DNA from: Mycobacterium uberis
GTDB taxonomy: Bacteria; Actinomycetota; Actinomycetes; Mycobacteriales; Mycobacteriaceae
DNA: 64,000 bases
Reading direction: 5' to 3'
Assembly (NCBI RefSeq): GCF_003408705.1
Contig: NZ_QAYL01000007.1
Location: 1 to 64,000, forward strand
Every line of letters begins with the position of its first letter. Positions within the stretch are counted from its first letter, which is position 1. The notes under the pieces are model-generated. The model was not told the origin of the DNA, did not search any database, and was given only the letters and a program-made list of their open reading frames with translations. Both the position numbers and the translations under genes were made by a program. Positions 56,321 to 64,000 of the stretch are shown piece by piece.

Positions 56321-57420
56321 GGAGCTCTTTGGTTTTAGTTGGGTTCTTAGCTTGAGGTCTGGGTTGTGGCCTATTGTTTGCGGGTGTAGGGGGATCTGTA
56401 TCCGTGCATGTTGTTGAACCCGCAGCCGACGTTTTTGACCTGCTTGGTCAGGTTGTTGTAGCCCGCGGTTTGTGAGTTGGTAATGCCAGTGGTGGTGAAA
56501 CGGGTTGATCTTGGATCACCAAGTGTTGACGGTGCCAGCCCGGATGATCAGTTCTGGGGTGTTGGAGTCAAGGCGCCACGTCAGGAAGCGGTGCAGGCGA
56601 TGTCTTGTCAGATGCGGTTCCTCGCCAAGCCGCACGATAGACGATAAGGTGTACGGTTATTTTTTGGCGATCCACGTCTAGAGGATCTCGGACGCTGGGA
56701 TCCTCTAGACGTGGATCTAGTTCCATATCTTGATAAAGCGCTTGTTGGATAGTCGTTCTCGTAGAGTTGAGTAAGCGTCACTGATTGACCCACTCGGGAT
56801 CAAGCTTGTCGCCGCGGCGATCCCGCAGCTCCCAGGTGACCTGGCGGAGTACTTTGGTCAGTGCATCGTTAGCGAGCGTGTCCTGATGGCCGACAACAAG
56901 CGTGGCACCCGGCAGCACGGCGTGGATCGCCGACGTGTAGCCCGCGGCCGGATCGATGGCTAAGGATTTGATGCCATTGCAAAACTAGGAACCACGTTGG
57001 GCAAACTAGTCGATGTCCGGGTTTCGCGGTGCGGCCCTACAACCTGTCCCAACAGGTCCTGATTGCCGGCCAGGTCCACAAAACCGGTTCAATCCACACG
57101 GCGCCCGTTGCAGCACAACGCTACCAGTAACCTCGCGTGCACCGCGATCAGGTCTTGCGCTACCACGCCAGGATTAGCTCTGTACCGTAGAGAATAGAAA
57201 GATCTATCGGTGAACTGCTCACATATTCCTTGGCCGGACGTGAAGACCATTCCATATCCTGGACACCCTGGCGCTGACGGCTCATTGTCACGGTGTTAGA
57301 CACGCTCCACCCATAACTCCTGGCAGCCTAAACAACAATGTCATCACCCCGGTCACAACCCTTAGCTCCCTTCATCAGCTGAACACTTAGCAACACCTAG
57401 ACCTCCAAAAGCCAAGGGCC
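56321..57420 (-). mobile_element. ISL3-family insertion sequence remnant
   Basis: Minus-strand frames show an ISL3-type transposase in pieces. The 3' end reads FTTTGITNSQTAGYNNLTKQ then VKNVGCGFNNMHGYRS near 56400-56500 (the family's NG..E..N...K..KR.G.GFRN). Upstream are LANDALTKVLRQVTWELRDR and RGDKLDPEW near 56800-56880 and a segment preceding it with DPAAGYTSAIHAVLPGATLV near 56920. The left end GAGCTCTTTGGTTTTAG resembles an ISL3 inverted repeat; a possible right end near 57400 is only approximate. Internal deletions and stops are present. Confidence 0.7.
56669..56717. repeat. 19-bp perfect hairpin inside the ISL3 remnant
   Basis: The arm 56669-56687 is the exact reverse complement of 56699-56717 around an 11-base loop, inside the decayed transposase reading frame. 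Confidence 0.95.
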
Positions 57421-58541
57421 CCTCACCCCATAAGACACGCCGACCAACATCAAAACACCCCTACCCAGTCAAGTAGCAAAAACGGTGTGATCTGGTAACC
57501 ACGTATACTGGCTCTGCCACAGCTTTCCAGCTGACCCGGCGACACTAAGGTTCTCCGACACCTGTCAAATGATCCGTAGAGGTACCATCACCTCGATCAA
57601 CATCTTCACTAAGTGGGTCTATGACCACATCGAGCATTAGAACGCTGAAACCCACCCCTTTCGCCTAAACCGTCACCACCGAAGAAATTCTCACTTACAC
57701 CAACGTCCGTCAACTCACCAACAACAACACCAAATAAACAGAACAAAACCGTACAACACATAGGTCCATAACGAGGTTCACCGGATTATCGATAGCGGCT
57801 AGCTGTGCTCAGGTGAAGTTTCGGGTGTTACTTCAGATCAGCTAGTGTCCAAACACTAATTGAGTTGTCGGTAATCACCACCCGGTTGATGTTTAGTAAG
57901 GGATGGTTGGTCAACAGGCTGTCCTTACCGGTTCTTCGCGTTCATTGGTGTCCCGGTCGTGATCTCCGTGCCCTCTGAGAACACGAGGCTTGTAGTGGCC
58001 GCTGTTGGTAGATTTTCCAGATGGTGGTGCTGAACGCAGAATGAAATCCTTGCTGCTGATCGATCCCGGTATGCTATTCTGGATATTACTGTTGATCTAG
58101 TCTACTGGTGTCCGCAGACATGTTGACGCGACTATTTCCTCAGATTTGTCGTTGTGCCAGCAAGAGTCGATCGCCTGTAGGCCTTTAAGGACTTTGACCG
58201 GCTTACTGGACTCGCTGCCCAACAGCGCCGCGGTTTGTTGGGCTTGCCTTTTACTTCTCCGAGGTGAAACTGGGATTTGGGGTAATTGACTCCGTCCACG
58301 TTAGCTGGAGATTAGGCGTTTCGGACGACGGTCAAGATGATTCTGCATGTCTGTGTTGTGTCGCCGCAGGTTCAGATGTTTACCGTTGCGTCCTGCACAG
58401 CTAGAATGCTAGATGCCTTCTAAGTCATGGTGCGGTTGGCAAATGACGGCAGTCTGCTCCACTGACCGCGTCAATGTAAAGGGTTTTGCGATGGTTGGGT
58501 GCAGAAAAGGCTTAAATGTTTTCGCTTGAAGGAAGAGGCGT
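57421..58541. other. Decayed region between the IS remnant and htdY
   Basis: I see no recognisable gene in this kilobase. Frames on both strands stop often. It joins the Rv3529c side to the Rv3389c side and so represents a rearrangement scar. Confidence 0.4.
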
Positions 58542-59389
58542 ATGGCAAGAGACCTCACTACCATCGGCGCAATGACCAAGCCAATGTTAACGGAATGGAT
58601 TGATCGGGGCATCATGCTGCATACTCTCGGTGTCGGAGCTGAGAGCTAAGTTCTGTCGTTCAACGTAGACAACAGCCACGACATCACTGGACAAGCATTG
58701 CCTACCTACGCGGTGATTTGCTGTTTGGCGTTCGGGGCAGCGGCAAAGATCGGAAAGTGCAACTGGCCCTTGCTCTTGCATGGATCGTAGGTCGTCCGGC
58801 TGTATACGCCACTGCTGGCTGCGGGAAAGCTGTCGGTGGTCACTGAGGTCGTTGACCTGCAGGACAAGCGTGAGGGTAAAAACGCGATCGTTGTGTTGGC
58901 TAGTTGTGGCGCGAACCTGGAATTGGCGACGCTGATCGCCGAGACGTTGACTACGCTGGTGATCCGGGGTTGGACCGGGTTCGGAGGAGTCCCAGGCCAG
59001 CGGCTGGCGGCACTGGAAGTTCCGGACCGCGAACCCGACGTCCGAATCGTGCTGCCCACCCGTGAGGCTCTACCGGCTTTCCGGTGACCGCAATCCGCTG
59101 CATGGTGGTTCGTGGTTCGCTCGGTAGCTAGCCGGGTTTTCCAAGCCGATTCTGCACGGATTGTGTAGCTACGATGTGGCAGGACGAGTGTTAGTCGTTG
59201 AGCCGGACAAAGGCGTGGCGGCCAACATTACCTCGATTGTGGCTCGGTTTACCTGACTGCTGTTTCCGGCGAGAAGCTATCCACCCGGATCTGGCGAACC
59301 GGGTTGGGTGGTGTAGGTCGTTGGCTCCGACGGCTGCTGAGCTGCGGGTGGTGCTGGACGATGGGGCAGTGGAGTACCTGCCAGCCTAG
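58542..59389 (+). pseudogene. htdY: htdY (MaoC-type dehydratase) pseudogene
   Basis: Homologue of the Mtb R-specific 3-hydroxyacyl dehydratase Rv3389c. The ATG at 58542 gives MARDLTTIGAMTKPMLTEWI; then, with frame changes, AVICCLAFGAAAKIGK, LLAAGKLSVVTEVVDLQDKR and EGKNAIVVLASCGANLELAT, LIAETLTTLVIRGWTGFGGV, and a C-terminal GGQHYLDCG/VAANITSIVARFT and VVLDDGAVEYLPA with the stop at 59387-59389. The hydratase motif region (D.NPLH.D) is lost in a frameshifted part (59070-59110). Confidence 0.92.
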
Positions 59390-59396
59390 CCGGGCG

Positions 59397-60680
59397 TTAG
59401 CCCATTTGCTCTGCTGTCACTGAGCGTGCCAACTGTTCGGCGAATTCGCTGACACGCATCGGACTGTCCAACGCGAACAGTGCGGCGGTTGCGCGGTCGC
59501 CGTCTTCCGCGTGTCGCACCACGATCGGAACACCATCGTGGCGTACCGCGTCGAACGCGTCCTCGTCGGTGATGTCATCGCCAAAATAGATCGGCATGAG
59601 CGAAGCGGAGCTGGCTTGAGCGCCGGCCTGGTGCAGGTGATCGATCACCCAGCCAAGTGTTTTTCCCTTGTCCCAGTCGATGTTGGGCTGCAGCTCGATG
59701 ACCTGGCGGCCTGTCGTCACCCGAAGCGCGTTGCGTTGGCCCGCTGTGCGCACCGCCGCGACGACTTCGTCGACGCGGTCACGGGGGGTGTTACGGTAGT
59801 GCACTGCGACACCAAACCGCTTGCGCTCCAATGTGACTCCCGGGGTTGGCGCGAGCTGTTCACATAGCTGGGTGGCCGCCTGTTGCAGCACAGGTATCGT
59901 TGCGGTCGCCGCGTCATTTTGGTGGTGAGTACCGTCGGGCTCGGTTAACTCGAAGCCATGACTGCCAGCATACCAGATGCCAGGCACGCCGACCCGTTCG
60001 ATCACATCGGCGAGGTCACGGCCGGACAGCACAGCGACCGGACAACGTGCTGCCAACTTCTGCAGCGCATCGGTCGCGCCGGGGACGGGTCTGGCCGAGT
60101 CGGGATCATCGATGATGTCTGACAGTGTGCCGTCGAAGTCGAAGAACACTGCCGGCTGCCGGGCATTGAGGCCGTCGGTCAAGCCAAAAGCCTGCAGCGC
60201 GTCGGGAAGCTTCGACATTCGACGGTCCCCGGTTCGCACGATGACTTCACGGAGGTCGGTGACTACCGTGTCGGCGCCATAGCTACGCAGTGTGTCGTGG
60301 TGGCCTGTCTGGTCTTCCCCGATTACTAGGCCGAGCACCAGCGCGAAACCGCCATCGCGTGCGGACGTGACGCCGGCCTCGTCGACTGCGACGACGACAC
60401 ACCGGCCCGGTCGCGTCAGTAAGCGGTTAGCCGCGGCGACTAGGGTGACGCTGTCTTCGTTGACTAGGCCGTTAACGTGCACGGAGAACAGATCGCTGAA
60501 GCCCGCTGCAGTCAGCACACCCTGGCTATTGCGGTTGGTCGAAAAAACGGCGGTGCCTATACCGATATCCTGCAGCTGCCGGACTAGTGCTACCGCGGAG
60601 TCGAGCCCAGCGTCGGTCACCACGGCGTCGAGGTCGAATAGTGTCGCATCGTGGCGCCGCGGGTCGATGATGACTGGCAT
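59397..60680 (-). CDS. otsB2: Trehalose-6-phosphate phosphatase OtsB2
   Basis: This intact 427-residue protein has two HAD-like parts. The first ~165 residues are a degenerate HAD domain (LFDLDAVVTDAGLDSAVALV, FSTNRNSQGVL) as in other mycobacterial OtsB2. The catalytic HAD domain starts at about 175: VFFDFDGTLSDI (nucleophile DFDGT), CPVAVLSGRDLADV, GIWYAGSHGFELT, NIDWDKGKTLGWV (Lys) and YFGDDITDEDAFD (Mg ligands). It completes the OtsA pathway by removing phosphate from trehalose-6-phosphate and is essential in Mtb. It is convergent with the dead htdY, with 7 bases between them, and follows the dead Rv3371 homologue. Confidence 0.96.
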   Translation of the reverse strand: MPVIIDPRRHDATLFDLDAVVTDAGLDSAVALVRQLQDIGIGTAVFSTNRNSQGVLTAAGFSDLFSVHVNGLVNEDSVTLVAAANRLLTRPGRCVVVAVDEAGVTSARDGGFALVLGLVIGEDQTGHHDTLRSYGADTVVTDLREVIVRTGDRRMSKLPDALQAFGLTDGLNARQPAVFFDFDGTLSDIIDDPDSARPVPGATDALQKLAARCPVAVLSGRDLADVIERVGVPGIWYAGSHGFELTEPDGTHHQNDAATATIPVLQQAATQLCEQLAPTPGVTLERKRFGVAVHYRNTPRDRVDEVVAAVRTAGQRNALRVTTGRQVIELQPNIDWDKGKTLGWVIDHLHQAGAQASSASLMPIYFGDDITDEDAFDAVRHDGVPIVVRHAEDGDRATAALFALDSPMRVSEFAEQLARSVTAEQMG

Positions 60681-60721
60681 TGACCCACCATCTCACGGTA
60701 GTCAGGGGGGTTAACGTCCGG

Positions 60722-61199
60722 CTAGCGACGTGCTCCAGTGGACGGTGTGACAGCCCGCCTGCAAGACGCTTTGCTGGGAAGCACGCCGGATGATGGTACG
60801 CGGAGGTCTTTTTTGGTGAACAGCAGTACGGAATCGTGGCTGAACGCTGTCAGCTGCGCGACCTCCAGCTCAAGACCGGCAGTAAGTCGCGTGATGTCGG
60901 ACGCGGCGTCGTAGTCGGTAGTGATGCCGAATACTAGCTCGTTGCCGTAGCTCGGAAGCGTAACCGCAATGCTTAAATACTTTAATGCGGTCGGCGTGAT
61001 CGGCAGCACACGCTCCACTAACTGGCCCATCAGCCGTAGCTAATCGCACTGAATCCATTCTGCTAGTAGGGTTCTAAACGCATCGGAGTCAGAGGTGATG
61101 CCGTCGACGATGACGGCCGCTCCAAATTGCTAAGTTTGCCTGCCGATCCGGATCGCGAACTTTGAGGAAATCCGCATCCAGTGTTTGCAATTGTGCCAT
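60722..61199 (-). pseudogene. WS/DGAT (triacylglycerol synthase) pseudogene, internally deleted (Rv3371-like)
   Basis: The ATG at 61199 gives MAQLQTLDADFLKVRDPDRQ ANLAIW, the usual opening of wax-ester synthase/acyl-CoA:diacylglycerol acyltransferases. Almost at once the sequence jumps to the C-terminal end: LVERVLPITPTALKYLSIAV, YGNELVFGITTDYDAASDIT and RLTAGLELEVAQLTAFSHDS. The central domain with HHxxxDG is entirely missing (about 300 residues). It precedes otsB2 on the same strand as in Mtb. Confidence 0.85.
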
Positions 61200-61384
61200 T
61201 GTCCAGTACCCACCGTTAATTTCTTTATTGGCTTGGCATTCGCCGAGCATTCTGGTTGCAGTAGGACCCGGAGCGTTAAAAATGTGCATAGGTGTTGAAA
61301 ACGGGTTTAACAACCGCTCTCGGCACGGTCGAATACGTTACTGGATCTAATACTTATTTGATAAGCTATGTTAGTGTTAAAATG

Positions 61385-61700
61385 GAGTGGTGGTTCGCCG
61401 AACCAGGAGGAAATGGAGCGGATGTTCGACGGCGACCGCGTGTTGATTGCCGGTGCATTGACTCATTGGCAATGATACGCAACGGTCCAAAAGGTGATGT
61501 TTTAAATCTCGAGGATGGGACCGGGATGGTCAACATGTTCTGTAAGCCAGGAGGGTGTGATAGGGCAAGTTGGTGCACACGGCGTCAGCGCTGTTGATTC
61601 GCGGCCAGACGCAAGACGTTAGCGGGTCGATCACTGCGGTGGCCGAGCGGATTGGGTCCCATCATCAGCCTCACGGTCGGCTCGAAGTGCTAGTCAGTTT
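61385..61700 (+). pseudogene. dnaE2: dnaE2 error-prone polymerase 3' fragment
   Basis: A plus-strand frame contains GDVLNLEDGTGMVNMFCKPG near 61490-61555, matching the OB-fold end of DnaE2-type polymerases (F..LEDETG..NV...P). It is followed in shifted frames by LLIRGQTQDVSGSITAVAER and GSHHQPHGRLEV. The catalytic PHP and polymerase domains (about 900 residues) are absent. Position between the Rv3371 and Rv3369 counterparts agrees with Mtb Rv3370c. Confidence 0.75.
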
Positions 61701-61839
61701 GTGTTGACGGTCGTACCCGGCAGTGTGGCGGCGAATGGACGGAGTCTATTCGCGAGCGTCCATGAAATGCCATCCAACACGGCGTGTCATTGTGCAGACA
61801 CGCGCTCTCATCGCTCGGTCCACTGCTCGCACCGCGAGG

Positions 61840-62248
61840 TTAACCCGTTGGCGTGGTCCACACCTTGGCTAGGGTGATCGTCAGCGGGCGCTGTACTCAG
61901 CCATTACCTAGGTAAGCCGAATTCCGCCGCGTCCTCACGGTACTTTGTTCAATAGGGCTCATCCGTACAGGAGTCGATATCGGTGGCTACCACTGCGGCG
62001 GTACCGCCGACCACGATGATGCCACCGCTATCGCCGTTGAAATCCAAGTTCAGGTTTACCTGGGGATGCGCCTTATGATAGGTGACTTTGTCTGCCCGTG
62101 GCATGGAGTACACCGCCAGATTGACTCCGTCGAAGTAGAATCACACCAGCTGCGGCACGGGGTGTCCAGATTTGGCGGCGGTGGTTAGCCACCCGTAGTA
62201 GTCCAACGTGAGTCGGATGGAGATTTCTTGTGTCAGTTCGATAGCCAT
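61840..62248 (-). pseudogene. Rv3369-like FMN/F420-binding split-barrel protein pseudogene
   Basis: From the ATG at 62248: MAIELTQEISIRLTLDYYGW, LTTAAKSGHPVPQLV, a stop where the family has Trp, then FYFDGVNLAVYSMPRADKVT and VNLNLDFNGDSGGIIVVGGT, AAVVATDIDSCTDEPY, a second stop replacing Trp, KYREDAAEFGL. A frame change leads to VWTTPTG and the stop. The pyridoxamine-oxidase-like fold is clear, and the stops in the family's Trp positions suggest recent loss. It is divergent from the intact nitroreductase. Confidence 0.9.
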
Positions 62249-62270
62249 GGTGTAACGATAGTCTTCTCCA

Positions 62271-62915
62271 ATGACTCTCAACCTGTCTGTCGACGAAGTT
62301 CTTACCACTACCCGCTCGGTGCGCAAACGGCTCGACTTCGACAAAACGGTGCCTCGTGACGTGTTGATGGAATGCCTACAATTGGCACTACAGGCGCCTA
62401 CTGGTTCCAATTCGCAGGGTTGGCAATGGATGTTCGTCGAGGACAGCGAGAAACGCAAGGCGATCGGTGACATCTACCTAGCCAACGCCCAAGTATACTT
62501 CAGCCAGCCTGCCCCCGAGTACCCTGAGGGCGACATGCGCGGTGTGCGGATGGGGCTGGTGCGTGATTCTGCGACCTATCTTGCCGAGCACATGCACGAG
62601 GCGCCGGTACTGTTGATTCCATGCCTATTAGGCCGCGCGGAAAAGTCGCCGTTGGGCGCCGTGGCGCACTGGGCATCGCTGTTCCCAGCGGTCTGGAGTT
62701 TCTGCCTAGCACTCCGCTCCCGGGGACTAGGCACATGCTGGACTACCTTGCACCTGCTTGGCGACGGTGAGCAGCAGGCGGCCGAAGTACTCGGTATTCC
62801 CGTCGATAAGTACAGCCAGGGCGGGCTGTTTCCCATCGCCTACACCAAAGGAACCGACTTCCGGCCGGCCAGTAGATTGCCCGCCGAAGACGTCACTCAC
62901 TGGGATACTTGGTAG
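62271..62915 (+). CDS. Nitroreductase-family oxidoreductase (Rv3368c-like)
   Basis: This intact 214-residue FMN-dependent nitroreductase-fold protein has an N-terminal TTRSVRKRLDFDKTVPRDVL with the FMN-phosphate Arg cluster, then LALQAPTGSNSQGWQWMFVE (the family's AP.......W.F) and a C-terminal GGLFPIAYTKGTDFRPASR. Length equals the Mtb protein. The start is the ATG at 62271. No physiological substrate is known. It is one of the genes retained in the Rv3365c-Rv3372 block while its neighbours on both sides have decayed or been shortened. Confidence 0.93.
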   Translation: MTLNLSVDEVLTTTRSVRKRLDFDKTVPRDVLMECLQLALQAPTGSNSQGWQWMFVEDSEKRKAIGDIYLANAQVYFSQPAPEYPEGDMRGVRMGLVRDSATYLAEHMHEAPVLLIPCLLGRAEKSPLGAVAHWASLFPAVWSFCLALRSRGLGTCWTTLHLLGDGEQQAAEVLGIPVDKYSQGGLFPIAYTKGTDFRPASRLPAEDVTHWDTW

Positions 62916-63023
62916 TTAGCCCGGGTTGCCGTTGGCGCCGCTGAATCGGTACTGGTGGCCCCGTAACCCATTCGCTGCGCGTCTGCTGCTTGTACCTGCC
63001 ACTCGGGGAGGTGAGGACAGGCT

Positions 63024-63488
63024 TTAGATCGCCCCGGCAAACCCGTGTTGGCGCCAGGCCTCGTATACCGCTACCGCGGCGGCGTTGGACAGATTCAGTG
63101 AACGCCGCCTCGGCAGCATGGGAAGGCGCACTTGTTGGGTGATGTGGTCGTCGGACAGAGTTGCCAAGTCTAGCCCGGTCGGTTCGGGCCCAAACATCAA
63201 CACGTCGCCGGCTCGATAGTCGATTTCGGTAAACACGGTGCTGGCATGGGTGCTGAACGCGAAGACCCGCGCCGGCAACAGCGCGTCCCATGTCTCGGAC
63301 AGCGAGGCGTGGACGGTGACTGCGGCCAGGTCGTGATAGTCCAATCCGGCCCGTCGGAGCTTGGGCTCGGACAAGTCGAAGCCCATCGGCTTGACCAGAT
63401 GCAGTTCGCAGCCGGTAGCCGCCGCAGTCCGAATGGCGTTGCCCGTGTTGGGAGGAATCCGTGGAGTATAAAACAACAGCCGGAACAT
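63024..63488 (-). CDS. spoU: SPOUT RNA 2'-O-methyltransferase (SpoU/TrmL-like)
   Basis: This intact 154-residue minimal SPOUT methyltransferase starts MFRLLFYTPRIPPNTGNAIR (family: ..YQPEIPPNTGN..R). It has the SAM-binding knot motifs VLMFGPEPTGLD and RRSLNLSNAAAVAVYEA near the C-terminus. This size and motif set fit TrmL, which methylates the wobble ribose of certain tRNA-Leu, rather than larger SpoU enzymes. It matches Mtb Rv3366 in length and position and is convergent with the nitroreductase. Confidence 0.93.
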   Translation of the reverse strand: MFRLLFYTPRIPPNTGNAIRTAAATGCELHLVKPMGFDLSEPKLRRAGLDYHDLAAVTVHASLSETWDALLPARVFAFSTHASTVFTEIDYRAGDVLMFGPEPTGLDLATLSDDHITQQVRLPMLPRRRSLNLSNAAAVAVYEAWRQHGFAGAI

Positions 63489-63750
63489 CTACTGATCATG
63501 ACAAACTGCTACCGCGATGATACGTAGTTGTTTGTTTCCCATACTACGACCAAGTAGCTAGAATACTATCTGCTCAATAACAACTTGGTGACTTTGGCCG
63601 GGGCTGTCATACTTGTTGAATTGCCAGAGGCTTTGCTCTTTTGTACTCATCCGCCTCGTGTGGGCGGAATTCAGTAGGAAGTCTCATGAGTTGCACGTTT
63701 CTCCGAGTGCTAGGAGTCCGCGCTGCGGACGGTCGCTCGGTTGCAGCCAA
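63489..63750. other. Divergent spacer spoU / Rv3365c-like
   Basis: No gene seen. It should hold the divergent promoters of spoU and of the Rv3365c-like pseudogene. Confidence 0.4.
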
Positions 63751-64000
63751 ATGACTATGTTTTCCCGTCCGACCATTGCGTTCGTGGCCAGCGGACCCGA
63801 TCATCTCGAAACGTCCACCGGTCGGGGTGCTGGGCAACTGGCTGGTTCGGCTGGAAAGCCGTGGCGATTGTGCTGGTGCCGCTGCTGTTGGCGACCTCCT
63901 TCGGAGTGCGGCGGTTAATTCGAGCTGTCTACACTTGGTTTGCTGCCCGCGCTGACCTGATCCTGGCTATCGTCGGCACTTGACTGTCGCACTATTGGCG
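63751..64000 (+). pseudogene. Start of a Rv3365c-like membrane sensor pseudogene (partial)
   Basis: The ATG at 63751 gives MTMFSRPTIAFVASGP; the frame then changes and continues GCWATGWFGWKAVAIVLVPL and LLATSFGVRRLIRAVYTWFA, ARADLILAIVGT, then a stop (TGA, 63981-63983). The hydrophobic stretch is the first membrane segment of a large sensor-like protein that heads the Rv3365c-Rv3362c operon in Mtb. The gene runs off the window edge; a frameshift and a stop near its start indicate that it is dead. Confidence 0.75.

Noticed and set aside
1..64000. A complete novel multi-gene system such as a defence island or prophage
   Set aside because: Every intact gene falls into a known mycobacterial family in ancestral order. 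No phage, restriction, toxin-antitoxin or biosynthetic cluster signature was seen.

Overview
The window looks like a decaying mycobacterial chromosome from the leprosy-bacillus clade. Reasons: gene content and order match the Mycobacterium tuberculosis (Mtb) segments Rv0771-Rv0756c, Rv3483c-Rv3529c, Rv3389c and Rv3372-Rv3365c; the first gene resembles the 45-kDa serine-rich antigen (Sra) of M. leprae; and roughly half of the recognisable genes are pseudogenes separated by long gene-poor stretches. Since mce4 and kshA are open here and phoP/phoR are broken, I infer a relative such as M. uberis rather than M. leprae itself. Names and Mtb locus numbers come from recalled family sequences, not from a search.

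Layout. 1-2.1 kb: PPE (Sra-like) and PE gene pair, then an IS256-type remnant. 4.25-15.95 kb: a carboxymuconolactone decarboxylase-like gene, an aldehyde dehydrogenase fused to a 3-hydroxyisobutyrate dehydrogenase-like remnant, a TetR regulator, adhB, a decayed Old Yellow Enzyme (OYE) gene, a Rv0760c remnant, a HIT protein, broken phoR and phoP, the Rv0756c homologue and tRNA-Thr. 16-24.4 kb: PE, Rv3483c, short-chain dehydrogenase (SDR), 3-hydroxyacid dehydrogenase and enoyl-CoA hydratase remnants around an intact cpsA. 24.4-26 kb: a 54-residue small gene abutting otsA. 26.8-37.3 kb: an apparently intact ten-gene mce4 operon on the minus strand. 37.5-56.3 kb: the KstR sterol region. Here hsd4A, fdxD, fadD19, kshA and the Rv3527 homologue are open and Rv3520c lacks a normal start codon, while fadE26, fadE27, ilvX, Rv3510c, echA19, cyp142, Rv3519, Rv3521, ltp4, ltp3, Rv3524 and Rv3525c are pseudogenes. 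56.3-57.4 kb: an ISL3-type remnant at a synteny break. 58.5-64 kb: htdY remnant, intact otsB2, remnants of a wax-ester/triacylglycerol synthase gene, dnaE2 and Rv3369, intact nitroreductase and SpoU methyltransferase, and the frameshifted start of a Rv3365c homologue.

How the genes fit together. Both steps of OtsA/OtsB trehalose synthesis are intact. The Mce4 importer and the steroid-ring hydroxylase KshA are intact, but most side-chain enzymes encoded beside them are gone, so the transporter has outlived much of its pathway. The PhoPR two-component system is lost. The decay leaves visible mutation scars: exact 17-21 bp tandem duplications, long perfect hairpins that look like template-switch products, and large deletions that join unrelated genes.
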